Source: Capitella teleta (taxonomy: Eukaryota > Annelida > Polychaeta > Capitellidae). Taken from it: a stretch of 64,000 bases of DNA. Location: the NCBI GenBank assembly GCA_000328365.1, contig KB307090.1, forward strand, positions 4,135 through 68,134, read 5' to 3'. The translations under genes were made by a program, and so were the position numbers. Position 1 is the stretch's first letter; every line of letters starts with the position of its first letter. Shown in pieces: positions 1 through 13,700 of this stretch. The notes under the pieces were generated by a model. That model was not told where the DNA came from and ran no database searches. It saw nothing but the letters and a program-made list of their open reading frames with translations.

Positions 1-92
1 AGTATTCCTATGGAGTGAGCCATGTTAAATGAGTTAACGAAACATACACCACGAAGCAGAAAACAAATCTAAGTACAAAAGTAAAAAAAGGA

Positions 93-222
93 CTCATATT
101 TTCAAAGTCCAAAAATACATCTCAGATTTTCAAAGTCCAAAAATACGTCTCAGATTTTCAAAGTCCAAAAATACATCTCAGATTTTCAAAGTCCAAAAAT
201 ACATCTCAGATTTTCAAAGTCC
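93..222. repeat. 28-bp tandem repeat, about 4.6 copies
   Basis: Units begin at 93, 121, 149, 177 and 205 with core TTTTCAAAGTCCAAAAATAC. Copies differ at only one or two positions, so the array is young or homogenised. Diverged units continue at about 324-436 inside the second copy of the larger repeat. Confidence 0.9.
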
Positions 223-506
223 GTTAGGGTGGAGTAATTCCTATGGAGTGAGCCATGTTAAATGAGTTAACGAAACATACACCACGAAGCAGAAAACAAA
301 TCTAAGTACAAAGTCAAAAAAGGTTTCAAATTTTCTAAGTCCAAAAATACATCTCAGATTTTCTAAGTCCAGTTTTTGACCATATTTTTTCAGAGTCCAA
401 AAAAGTCTCAGATTTTCTAAGTCCGGTTTTTTACTCATCCTATAAGTATACATGTATTGTTATACATTTCTATAGACCTTTGTTTCTTTTGTGTGAAATT
501 CTATAG

Positions 507-598
507 AAATCGAAAATGAGCGCTTCTGCTCCTCAAACAAACTACGCTTTTTTTAACATGGGAAATCCCATAGGAGTAAACGCGCTCATTATCGATTT
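507..598. repeat. 17-bp inverted repeat with 58-bp loop
   Basis: AAATCGAAAATGAGCGC at 507-523 is the reverse complement of 582-598 with one mismatch. A further GAGCGCGCTC follows at 607-616. It lies between the second and third copies of the larger repeat and may be the end structure of a small non-autonomous element; no target duplication was identified. Confidence 0.6.
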
Positions 599-1365
599 TT
601 GAGTTTGAGCGCGCTCAGAGTAATTCCTATGGAATGAGCCATGTTAAATGAGTAACGAAACGTCCCCTAAGAGGTACATGATATACTACTCCCAAGAATA
701 TCAAGTCCATTCGATGACAGGAAACTCTTTCGTTGAAAGCCCTCAGTCATAATTGTACCTGAATGCAATTGTGAGAACCACAATGTCAAGGTGTTGTATC
801 TCCTATCAGTCACTAATAACCCTCCCCCGCAAGTCCCTCTTGTTCGAATCTTCTCTAGCTCACAGTTATAAAACAACACGCTTGATGACACACTTTCTAG
901 AGTCATCTAAGTGCAGCTGTGTAATCATGTTTCGTCAGAGAGAGGGCAGAACACAGAGTGATGCCATTATGTCCAAATCTGCTGACATCCGCAATAGTTC
1001 AGCGGGTGTAACCACCAATGAATGCATCGGCAAACATACTTTGCAGTGCGTTTAATTGCATCTGCATCTACTGGTGCGGCCCTCACACCTGGGACTTTTT
1101 ATCCTGTCTATAAGAAGAGCCCTTCTCCCTCTTCTACCTTTCCTTTTTTCACCTTTGGCCTTCGTTTCATCCAGATGAACTCATTTCTGCTCTGAGAGGC
1201 ATGCAGATAGCATCAGGAGGTGCATACAACTACGCTTCAATTCGGGCAAATTATGAGTTGCTTCTTTCGTATGCTGGCGCTGCTGGTATATTCAGGTTAT
1301 AAATCACACCTGAATGAACAGATAGAGCAAAATGGAAGAGTGAGTTTAGGTGTTGCATAACTGCG

Positions 1366-1371
1366 TTTATT
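1366..1371 (-). promoter_or_regulatory. Candidate poly(A) signal for the receptor gene
   Basis: AATAAA on the minus strand, about 354 nt downstream of the receptor stop codon at 1725. It would give a moderate 3' UTR. Position is the only evidence. Confidence 0.35.
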
Positions 1372-1724
1372 ATCAAACAGACGTGCTATGTACATTCGGA
1401 ACATCAGCAGGTGGCGACATCTTGTAAACAGACGTAAAAATAATGGAGACATACAAGGCATGGGCCTCGCACGACACAACACTCACTACAACTCGCTGCT
1501 CACTCAATTGCCACTCATTCATAACACGCTCAGACTGACTCACAAAAAGCTATTCCAATGTCCACTATATTTAGTCTACAAAGTTAGTGCGATTGACTCA
1601 ATACACAAATACATATTCAATACCTTATTTTTGAACTAAATTTCCATACGCATAAATAATTACATCTCTCACTCTGCACTCTGTGTATGGATAGTGCTCT
1701 ATCTATATTAAGCAGTGTGCATGT

Positions 1725-4700
1725 TTATAGCTGAACGTCCATGTCATCAAATTGCTGACCAATGGAATTGAGCGTCTGGGTGGAGATGCTGTTTCCATTG
1801 CTGCAAGTCTGAGTGGCGCTGGTTGAGCGGCTGAATGCAGAGCTAAATGATCCTGATGACTTCAGTCTTTGGTGGAGTTCAATTTCTCCTGCGGAAATAG
1901 AAACCACGTCAGTGAGTATGTTGCTACCGGGAAAATGCACGGGAGGGCAGCACGCGTACCATACTTATTACTGTAGTTGCGTTGCAGCAAAGGTGTGCAA
2001 CCCTCACATCCAGTGTCTTCTGGTCGGAACTTTTTATGGCATGCTGAGTGCAGAAAGCAAACTACTCATGATCTGCTATACACTCATGCAGTGCATGCAT
2101 TGCCATGCAAGACACTCACCGTCCGACTGAGTTCCCGAATCCACACGCATCGACGAAGAGTTCGGAGTGCCTTTTGCGGAAGTCTGTAGCTTGCTGGCCA
2201 TCATGGATTGCCTGACGTTGCGTTCCGGGTGCAGCAGAATGATGGTCAGTTTGGGTGCAAACAGACAAACCAGAGCCACCGTAGCGCTCAGGCTTATGGA
2301 AAAGCTGAGGACGGCTAAGCGGATCTCGATGCGGTTGGCCGTGCTGAAGTATATGGGCACGAACGCCAGCCAGATGATACACGTGGTGTACATTGTGAAC
2401 CCAATGTACTTGGATTCGTTGAATCCCTCTGGAATTTTACGAGTCAGCACAGCGTACACAGTGCACACAATAATGAGTAGAATTGGGTACGCAAGCCCCA
2501 CAATGTATGAAGCTCCGACCGCTGACATACAAACAAACTGCTTCTCCTCGCGACTCGGATAGTAGTGGCCGGCCTCTGGTGGACTAAGCATTAACCACAG
2601 CACGCCAATGACCATTTGCACACTGACCAGCCCAAAGCAAATGACCAGTTGTGACTGAGGGCTGATGAACTTTGGTCGCTTTACAGTCCTTTTGCCTGCG
2701 CGGAAAATTCGGGCAATGCGGTTAGTTTTTGTGAGCAGAGCGGCATAGCAAAGACTGAAGCAGAATCCTATCCCAAACTTTTGAGCTCCACACACGATGT
2801 TGTTGGGTCTGCTTATGATGACGAAGGTGAGTGCGTAACAGATCAGGATGCCACTCAGCAAGACGAAGCTCAGCTCTCGTCCTGACGCTTTCACAACAGG
2901 CGTCTCTCGGAAGCGCACAAAGACTGTGATGATCCACAAGGTGACCAGAATCCCAAGCCCAGCAACGGACATTGCTGCAATGGCAATGCCACTGTCATAG
3001 TGCAAGTACTGCTCAGGGATTGACAGACACGCCTTGCGATCAGGCGAAGGCTTGGTGCCCTCCGGACACATGGCACACTCGTGTGGAGTGTTCAGAAACT
3101 GGTAACCAGTGCATGCAGTGCAAGTCCAGCAACAGTGGTCGCCCTCGACAAAAATCTGAGCCTCATCCTCCGCGCACGGCGGACTGCAGAAAGACGAAGG
3201 GTGAGTTGTTTCATTCGCAGTGAATTGCAGGAGGTCGTCTTCAATCTAAGCGTGAAAGGTTTTAGCGGATGAAAGTGGTTAGCATTACTTACTGATAGCG
3301 TCTTGTTCTCGTACATTCCCACTGTAATCCATTTATACTCGCCAGGGGAAACCTGCCTAAAGTTTAGAATACGATAGCGTGGAGGCCCATCGCCATTTGG
3401 TAAAAAATGGAAAGGTTCCCCAGATAACCCTAAGAAATATATGTCGATACAGGAAAACCATCTTAAACCAAGCATCTACCTGTGAAGTTCACTTTCAGAA
3501 GGTAATCACGCAGGAGCTGGCCGTCATACGGATCCATCTCAGGACACAGCCCTGGATTACTCTCACCCCCACAGAAATCAAAGTGCATGTTCTATAATTA
3601 TCATTTAGAATTATTCCAGTGAAATCAATCGTCCACCTACCCTAAGAGCAACGCCGAATGCCATAACTGCATCACTGACGAACTGCAACTGAGCCTCAGG
3701 TACATATCCGTTCTGCTTGGTTTGTCTTTCAGTTCCATCGCACATCCGGGAGTAGTTGGCATTGAAGGGAGTCTCCAGACTGCCATTCACCCGACACTGC
3801 CCCCGACAGATAAGCTCACATCAAAGTGACCATATGACCACTCACTTGAAAGTAGTCTTCCCAATATTCCACGAACCATGGGTTCAAAGTGTTAGTCTCG
3901 GGAGTGAAGTTTAGGAACATCTCTTCAAAATTCAAAACTGGTGCCGCGAATGGTTGCACCGTGATGGCGCCTTCGACCTGTGGCATAAAAACTCCATTAG
4001 GCAATGCTATAGTATTGCTATTAGGCATTGCTCTCCATACAGGCTATAACATTACAACTGATCGAGTCTGGGTGGTGCGTAGGTTTGTGTTTCACCACCA
4101 AGCACTACACAGCATTGGGATCTATTGTAGTAATTCCCATTACTTCCTCTGCGTGAAGGAAATTGGCTTTGAATCGCTTTATATCTTTTATGATTGCAAC
4201 ACGATAAAGACTGATGTAACGATCAAGAAAAGGGATTGCTTAATGGCTCGTGGAGAGATTTCACGCGCAATGCGGTAATGACGCAGTTAATGTATTCCAG
4301 TGAACGGTGATCATGTTGATAAATAATTGAACTGCATCTGTCAGCATTCTTATAAATGGGGCGTCATGATGAATTCCGGATCTAAACAAAATGCGACGAC
4401 ACATTCGCCAGAAAGAAGCAGTGTCCCTGGCATGGAAGTTTGAAGCATTCTGATGTAGGTTTCGGGTGATTAGGTATAAAAGATCAAAACATGTGTCAAT
4501 TTAACCTTCTAAGGCAGATATCATCTCGAATTATTGCATAATAACCTGATCCTCATTGCCATCTGACACCAGTGTACGACCTCCCCAGCCATCGCTGCCA
4601 ATCCAAGTAAAATATCCCGAGATATTTGCCCGGTCGATGGCTCGCATCAATTGGCCGACCTCTTGGTCAGATCCAAAGACGATGACCCCTGGAGAGAAAG

Positions 4701-7700
4701 AAGGACATTAGTCGAGTGGCTTGCAATGACAAGCGGCATTTGCCTCTTGCGTTCGACTTGACGCGCAATCGGTGGACAATCTTGTCGTATTCAGAGGCCA
4801 CCGCCACTCCGGAATCCTTGATGAGTTTGTCGGTGTGTGCAATGCAAATTTTTTCCTGCTTCAGTCGGTCATTGACCGCGGAAAAGCCCTGAAGACAACA
4901 CGGCACGTCAGCGCCGCTTAAAACTCGATGCCTCAGACGTACCTCTTGTCCGTAGCTCGATTCTTCGTAGACGACTGAAACGTAAGTCCAGTTGAAGAGC
5001 TTCACGAGGCGGACCATGACCTCAGCCTGGTAGAGGTCAGATGGAATGGTGCGCATGAAAAACGGGTAGCGCTGCTCTGAGCTGAGGGCTGGACTCGTAG
5101 AGAAGAAGCTGACCTGGAATATCATAGCTCAATCAACATGTAGATGGCATTCTCCCACAGATAACGCGAAATGAGGACGATATGCCGTCCTTGGGATATA
5201 GAGAACTCGTTACATTAACATGCAAATCTCATCGCCGCTGCAACACACAATCATAAGAGAGGACGGAGCTTCACCTGGGGAATCCGAAACAACTTCAGCA
5301 AGTTGGCGACTTGGATAGAGGTGACGCTAGAGGGCGCTGCGACCACCCCGGCAATCATTTCCGGTTCGTCATCTTTGCACTCGTCACTAGTTCCAGCGAT
5401 CTGGCTGACAGAACCTGAAGTGAGAAGAGATATTTAAAATGCGAGGGTCTTAATGCCATCGCAATACGCATTGCATGCTGAGGGACAGCTGATGATCAGG
5501 GGCGAATAGCGTCATACGGCGCGTGTACGTAAGGGCAGCATTACCTGCCTGTCGCCGCGTGATAAGCCGGGCCGCTAATGCGCCGTTCTGAGCTGACACG
5601 ATCAAGGTTGTAGGGGTGCGGCTCTCACGCGACGCTCCAAACGCCGTCCGTCGAAATAGCTGGAACTAGGGCGTCCAGGTCTCTGCGATACATCGCGATC
5701 GTAACTCAATCTTTTGTGATTTAGAGTTGATCACTAAGACGATACGTGCAGTCTTCACGGCGGGCGAACGAAGCGAATGATGAACGACGGTGTGTAAAAC
5801 TCGTCTGCCTTTTGTTTTGTAGTTGCCGTAAATCACACAGACAAAGCCATTTCCGTTTGGGATGCAGATGTGCCAGTCTCCGGCTGCAATGCTCGTCATT
5901 GCAAGCTTGCTTGGCCATGTTACTCACTGCCCGCAATAAATAGTAATATTATCGTTCACTTCTTGGAAATCGAATGGAATTGCAGGACACGAGCTGGCTG
6001 TCCTGATTGTCGTCGATTTGCGGAGTTTTTGCGCACATATGACATCACAGGAAGGAATCAAAGCGTTCAATTACGACTTTATCCGTTCGTCTGCTTCTCG
6101 AGAGACCGACCAAAAGTCATTTGCGCAAGGATAACGTCGCGAATCGATTCTATATTGCGTCAAATAAGAGGCTTCTCTTCCGAAACCGATGACACCTTTA
6201 CGGCACGATGTAGATCTCAATCTTTGTGAACGCGGTCTTTACGAGTACTCGTGTGACATGGAGCGATCCGATGAGTGACATTAAATTGTGAGGTCAGAGA
6301 TTTGAACGATGTTGCCGGGAAGTCATGCAATGGGTGCGTTCGGAATGGACACAGAGGGAGGGAAGGGGTGTGGCCGCTGGGAGACTAATGTCCATGTCAG
6401 CGGGAAGGTTCCCTTCTGTCACGTGACCGTCCATTCTGCGGCAAGATGTCGCATTTGTCCTGCCCTCGAAACTTGTCTTCTTCGTTCAGCTGTCAATGTC
6501 AGCGGATGGCGTGAAGAAATACGGACATTGAATGAATATTCATGAGGTCAAGAATGCATAGTGCATAGCTCCAGGCGAACACGGCCGAATTAATCACCTG
6601 TTCATTTCATGTCATGGCTGCAATTTCTGCGATTAAGCTCATAGTAGAGTCAGGATTCTGCCGGAGGCAAACCTATGGGACGAAATGAACGTATATTGAA
6701 GCAAGGGAGCGTAAAGGGCAAGCCTTTTGAGGAACGGGCATGGAGACTTGCGATTGAAGGCATACAGCAAGGGAGAGGAATTCGTCGAACTGATCGTCGG
6801 CACGACGAAATGAACAGGGTTCAAAGGTCAAAGGCGGTGGGATCGGTTTCAGAGAAATAATTCGTATTCGACCATGGAACGAGGCGTCTCTGAGGCAACA
6901 TCCCACGAAAAGGGATATGACATGGAAACAATTCATAAAAGATGACTGAGCCGAGGATTCTAAAAATCACTTCATAAGGTTATCCTGAACCGCTGAATAA
7001 TTGATGTCCGTTTGCTGAGCGATCCGTCTTCCGTTTTTCACTCCTGAACAATTTCAGTCACAGATTTCTTTGTTTGTCGAGATCGACAAAAGCCGTGACC
7101 GAAGATACAATAGAACACACAACGTCGGTGCATGGTAAGCAGTGGCGCCATTAACCAACGCTCTTTTCCGACAGCGACGCGATAACTTTTGTCGTTTATG
7201 CAATAAGCGTCGAGAAAAATACTGACAGCAGCAGGAAATGCAATCTTAATGGAATTGTGGTATTGTCATGAATGGCTTTCGACATGTACACCGGCGACAG
7301 GTGAAACTCAGCACTGCGGTGATTATCGTCCCTGCTGAGCAATGCTCACCTTCCAAATCGCCCTCAATGCGCGGGGCATTTGCAGCTGTGTGTTGCCTTT
7401 TCTTTTAGCTCTTGGGTTGAGAGGTTGTGAGTTTTGTGAGGAAACAGAGCTATTTGACAAAGTGTATGGAATCTCATCAGCGGCAGCCTCTCTCTCTCTC
7501 TCTCTCTCCTTGTCGGCTGCCATTATTAGAGCATCTTGGTCCTCAGACAAAAGGCGCCAGGAGGATCGCGTGTTCATCTCGGCCGTCGCTGAGGACGCTC
7601 GGCGAATAAACGCTTACGATGTGAACATGATGAAATGGTCACCCGCGTGCCTCATTGCAAAGAACACGCGTCATGAGCATGATGGATGACGCCGAATCCA

Positions 7701-10700
7701 CGGACGCCAGAGGGATCACAATTGACGCCAATCGGGGTCAACGACCTGTGGCTGGTCAAACGTCGTCCGAATACACGGACACTCAAGTGACGCGATTGAA
7801 TCCGTGTCTCAAAGGTCACTATACTACATGCAGGCTACTCGTGTGGCGATATATACGGACAGAATTCGAAATGCCAATCCGACAACTTTGTCGTCGCCTC
7901 TCAAAGGAACACGAGTGTTGCACGGAGGTTGATCCCGGGGGAGGCGCGAGGGCCCTGAATGCGTCGCTCGGATCAAATGGACGCGGGGAGCGTGACGCGG
8001 CGTTCGGCGTGCAGATGAGCGACGCGCGGAATGGAGCGACCCAAGATGATCGGTCTGCAGGCGGCTGATATGTCGTCAGCATTGGCTCAAAGCAGCGCTG
8101 CCGGCGGGGCTAATTTCATGCACGGCCTCCCCTCCATTGCGACCGCCTTAAATCGCGGCCCCTGAGCAACGGGCTCCATAAATAAGCCGACGTCTCCCTC
8201 ACAAGACGCCCGCTTGCGTGCAAATGGGAACGCCCCTGACACCGAAGCTGATCCTAAATTTGTCCCTCTCTTGATATTGCAGCTACCCTCAATATAATCC
8301 CCAGCTGCTTTTTTGGGAAACCTTCAAAGCCGTCGGGGGTGCGATCGGCGCCAGTTACAGCAACACTTGGCCGAGGTGTGCGGCAGTGTGCGGCGTCTGG
8401 GGTGCCTCACACGCTGCTAATCAACCAGCGGCGTTTTGCCCCCAGAGAAACAACGACGGAAATTTCAAATCCAGGCAACACTCGCGAAAATTGCCTCAGC
8501 CAAAAAAGAAAAAAAAAAAAAAAGAGAAAAAAAATTTGTCATTGGCCAAACAAAGTAAGCAAAGTTACCAGCTCCGAGACTGAATTGATCGCGCATCAAT
8601 GCCACAGTGGTGGTCAAGGGTTGATCGATGAAAAGTCCTGCCAAGAGTGACCAGTGGCCAGTTGGACACCTGAGCCTTGTGCAATGCGAATTGCGATCCG
8701 ATCAAGGAATGAATGGTGCAAGGGGAGGGGGCGGTGGCCTTGGTGTTTGAATAAGGCCATCAGAACAAAAAGTACAAACAACGCCGAGGCCTTTCGGATA
8801 ATGACGAAGCTGGGATGGAAAGGATGCGAGCTGAAGGGGAGGAAAAAGAATCGGGGCGAAGCGAGGGGAGTGGGATCACTGTGTGCATTCTAAGAGAACG
8901 CTGAAATGCCGCCTCAAGGTAAACGGAAAGAATGCACCGCGCATCGCGATAGGTCAGCAACGGCGTCCGCACCTCTCTCAGCATAACTACAAGTCCGAGA
9001 TTGATGCCAGCAGACCACGCGTAGATTATCTTGTAATTATGTGTCTTCGTAAAACGTCAAACATTCATCCTCTGATCACCGGAAGTGGCTTCCGCACATG
9101 CGCCATCCTTTGCGCGTGCATGTTCATTTTTGTGCCGGTGTTGTCTTGCAATTGGGGGATGATTGCTGATACGTTATGAAAGAAAACTCGCAAAAAGAAG
9201 CAACAACAGAGCAGACGCAATTAGGAGTAATTATCAGCAATTAGGAGAAGACGAGACACGCAAATGTGTTGGTTGACGGCACGAGGAAGGAGCATGAAAT
9301 GCCACACCGTGCGCCCATAGAGAGGAAGAATAAATTCATCATTATTCCTCTGTGGTCTACGGTCCTTCTCGGTGAGTACAAAAAAAAGTTGTAATTCGCT
9401 AACCATGAGTGAAGCAACATTCTTCGTCCATTTCTCAAATGTAATATTTTGCTGTGAGTATTATTGCATGAAACAACAGTCTGGACTATGACTTTCTCCC
9501 CTCGACCTCCTGCTCCTGCTTCTGCTCTTGCTCCTGCTCCTCCACTTCCTCACCACCTCCTCCTTCTCCTCCTCCCCTCCACCTGCACCTCCTCCTCTTC
9601 CTCCTCCTCTCACCATGCGCTAATGTGCGCCTGAGGATGAAGAGATAATCCTTACATTCAGAGCAAATCCCATTCTTCATCAATAATCATCAGCCCTCCG
9701 GATCCCATCCTACAGCAACCCTCTTACGTGCATTTCCACGCAATCCTCTGACTGCGTCTCGATTTTATTTATACTCAGGATTCTCCCAATGCTGTCACTT
9801 TGACTCGCTTCCCAGTTACCAGTACAAACGTATTAAATTTCATGAAGTTTCCCATGTCTCAGTCAAGATGAGCTACGTCATCCTGGTTTTATGCAGCGCC
9901 AAGAGTCATTCTTCTTTGACGAAATGAACACTGGCAACAGTGGGAGGTCATTCAGTGCACGCACCATCAACACCACATCAAAATCAAATATCGCCGAGCT
10001 TATTGCCCGAAAAGCGGAATAGCTGCGCGTTCCGATAGGCGTGTTTGATTGATATTCTGCGTGGCGCTCTGCTCTCTTACTCAACGTTGATTTATCGCCC
10101 ACCATGAGTGTCTAAACCAGCAGTCTGTAACACCTCCATCTCTCTGTCCATCTCTCTGTCCATCTGCCTCGCTAACACCATTGCTGTGATGTTTCGTGAT
10201 GAAAGAGCAAAGACACAGAGAGTACTTGAGTGACAAAGGACACTGAAAGGAGTTTCTTCAGCCTATTCCACTTACGACCTGGAAACAGAGTGGAGGAGGG
10301 ATGGTCCCGTGGGCATTGCGTGGCGCACCCCTTCATGTGCGAATATTGGACGACACAAAAGGGGTCGACGTCGCCATATGGGAGAGAGGCATCCGGGATG
10401 GGTTGTTGTTTTTTTTTTTGGCGTGTTTGCTGCTCTATATATGTAAGTGCGGCGAACGAGATGAACAGAACGCTGCTGAAAAGGAAAACTAAATCAAGAG
10501 GTTCATTCTTGTGTTATGTTGAAACTAAAGATGAAGCACGATCGCTTCAATCATATAATTGAGCGCGATACTATCATATAGATGATGCATTTTTTTTAAA
10601 TCGTTCATTTCATCTCTTGCTGATCTCTTGACTCGTGTGCTCAGTTGTGGCATGTCGTTGCTGAGGGAGCGATTCAGCTGGACTCGGCCCGAGAGAACTC

Positions 10701-13700
10701 AAGGTCCGAAAGCCGTCCGCGGCCGACGTCTTCACTAAGTACTCCGATATCCAAAAACTAAGATTGACGGGCATAAGGTTCAGACATCTGTGGGATGCAT
10801 ATGACATCGCATAGAAGAATATTTGACATTGACAAGCACGTAGAACGAAGCGTTCTTGTGTTACGGGTCTCTCCACTGTCAGTGAAAGCACCCGTAACCC
10901 AAGAGAGGCTTTGTTTGCCTTGATGCTTTTTTTTGTGTGTAGATTTTTCTTATAGGAAAATGGGGTGAAGATCGTGACTGGCACAACCACCCAGTTATTC
11001 TACATGGAAAGCCATAACAAGTGTCACGAATTGCAGTCAGTTTTGGACAGTGAAGCATGAACGCGTGAATTGTATTTAGGCATCAGTATTATTTAGGGTG
11101 GAAGAAGAAGAAGACAAAACGACAAAACAGAACCCGATTTTGATTTGCCTCCTTAATAGCTCAACGCAGAAAAAAAAAAGGAAAGAAAGAACCAACAACT
11201 ATTAAATGATCCACTTGATCTATAAAACCACAAAAACACTCAATGACTTATTTATATCCTAAACAAGAAGTCGAGGTCAAAGGTGAATGCTGTCCATATA
11301 TAAGTATATATTAAACTTTATTCATTTATTTTGATAGATAAGTGGTTTCGTTCGTAGGGGGCTATAAGTAGTGCAAGCAACATTTTCAACGCCTACAGTT
11401 GTTCATAGGTGTCTCGATGATGCAAACGCTACAGCCGCACCCGTGCAACCCCTCGAAACGCGATCAAATATCCGCAAAAGACCAAGTCAAACAGAAAAGA
11501 ATCGCTTCATCTTTTGTCACATAGATTACACTGAAACGTTCGACACAATCTTTCTTGAAAATAAAATGTACCTCCAGAAAGAGCTGTGCTTCGATAGCCA
11601 AGATCTACGCACCATACCTGAAGCCAAGCAATCTGAGTCAACATGCGAATGCAACTGCATGCTCTGTTGTGTATAGGACTCAGCATGTATATGCATAGAC
11701 CTAATGGTAAATATAGACCAATTACAGCCGTGGAATACCCGGCACCCAGTCGAGTGAAGCGGCGGAATGGTTGTGAAGAGGCATTTCCGTCTCCTCCATT
11801 ACGCTGCTGAATAGTGCGTTATTTCTTCACTGGTCTCCGGCGCTACTGAAAAGAAGCACCGGCACACACCGATGAAAACTCACCCCTATTTTGGTACATC
11901 CATTTCACTCGATTTCGCATGACGTCACTCGGAATTCCCAAGCTGGCTCACAAGGCGAGGCGAGTGAAAATAATTTCGCAGTATTAGCTGAATACGATCG
12001 GTTGACTAAATGTTACTATAAATAGCAGCCAGTGAGAAACCACCTGTCATCGGTGTGTGTCTGTATCATTACATATATGACAAGGGAACCAGTGAACGTT
12101 AATTCGTGATTATTTCTTGTAACTCAACAATCTAACCCAGCTGGATAACATGTGAAACTTCCTGTTATAAAGTAACTCAACAATCTAACGCATCAGGATG
12201 ACTTAATTCATCCGCGAGGCCAAAATGACAATGGAATACATCATCTATATCTTATCATATCTCTGTGTATATGCATAGAATGAATACGCCAAGAAAGGAA
12301 TCTGAGCCACGAACGTCAACGGTTTATCGGACGACACTGTCGTTATAGCAAAACGATAACAGAATTATGCAGCACATCTTAAACATCGTCAATGGAAGAA
12401 TTATAATCGACGTAGATAAGACGTAGATAAGTAGGGCAATAGGTAAGTATGAATGAAATGAAATTAGGGCAGCCAGAAGCGCCCACGTGAACCATCACTT
12501 TGAACTGATGAATAGAGAAAGTGGGTCATTTCAAATATCTGGGGACATTCACGAAAAAGATCAACATCATAAATGAAGTCAAGATAAGCCGCATACTGCA
12601 ATAATTAAGACGTTATCAACTAGCGAAATTACTCCCATTATTTTGACCACTGGATAGTTTGATTAAAAAAGAAAAAAAAGGAAACATTAAGTGTGCTGTA
12701 ATGAACAGTGTCAATGTCATAGCAAATGACTGAGCACCTAGTTTATTAAACTATAATCAGTGAAATCCACTCACGTAACGAGCAATCATGTTTACCTTCT
12801 CAGGTCAATGGGTCGAATCGTTTCGCAGAAATCTGCACAAGTGTGTTTTTCTTCAGTTTTGGGTGATAAATGGAGCAATTTCGTGGTTCGAAGAAGACAT
12901 AAAAAGGTATATATATTGGTTGTGCGTGTCGTCACAAACCAAATCTACAGGCTGGAAGTTGATCATAATATTGGCCAGTTTTGATAGTGATATAGCAACG
13001 ATAATGAGAATAAAAAATGTCTTCTCGATCGCCCATCAAAAAAGTTTATCACCTCAGATTTCCTATAAATAATGTTTACCAATTTAATGACTACTCTTCG
13101 AAGCCTCCTCATGTTGCATTTCTGGTGCAAATATAGACTCAAAATTGACATATTCTTGTGATATAGGAATGCTAAGTGACAGCATCCTTGAAGCTATGAG
13201 CAGCTAAATAAATCTCGAATGTATCAATCTTCATTGTAAACCACTTCGCCCTCAGCTGGAAACGACAAAGAGACAAATGGGTTGTTGAATTGCTGCTGTC
13301 GTGTTTTGGTGTTTTGAAATAAGTTATTTGTCAATATGTCAGGTATAGTACAAGCAACACTAATGTGAACTGCTGTATACTCAAAAGGTTAACGCCCGAT
13401 CCGCCATCCTTTATCCCCAGTGTCCATTTCAGCGGCGGACGCCGACAGGAGAGCGCTTGGGGGTGGCGCTCAGCAGCGACCCGTGAGCCCAGCAGGATGA
13501 AACCTGCGACATATCTCGTATTATCAATCACCATTATTCTCCATTTAGCAACACCTCTTCGCGTCTACCTTTTACACCTCTCCATCAGCAGCACATTTTC
13601 GTCAAAACTTGCTCTGATTCCGCATTCAGCACCGTCCATTACATTCAATGGCGAAATGCCATGCTTGTCATAAGCACAGCCATTACCCATAGGCCGGTGA

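Larger units (their letters stand above)
1..662. repeat. Higher-order tandem repeat with internal 28-bp repeats
   Basis: A block beginning near position 1 (TATTCCTATGGAGTGAGCCA) recurs almost unchanged at about 233-320 and, shortened, at 619-662. Between these copies lie arrays of a shorter AGTCCAAAAATACAT-type unit, so the organisation is nested: small units inside a block of about 232 bp. The left end lies outside the window, so the total size is unknown. No coding potential is apparent; the 70-codon open frame on the minus strand only follows the repeat. Confidence 0.85.

Noticed and set aside
4600-5200. Apparent frame break in the receptor between 4744 and 4688
   Set aside because: It is explained by a GC-AG intron with matching phase, so the gene is intact rather than a pseudogene.
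9486-9683. Arg/Glu-rich minus-strand open frame
   Set aside because: It is a low-complexity translation of the polypyrimidine tract.
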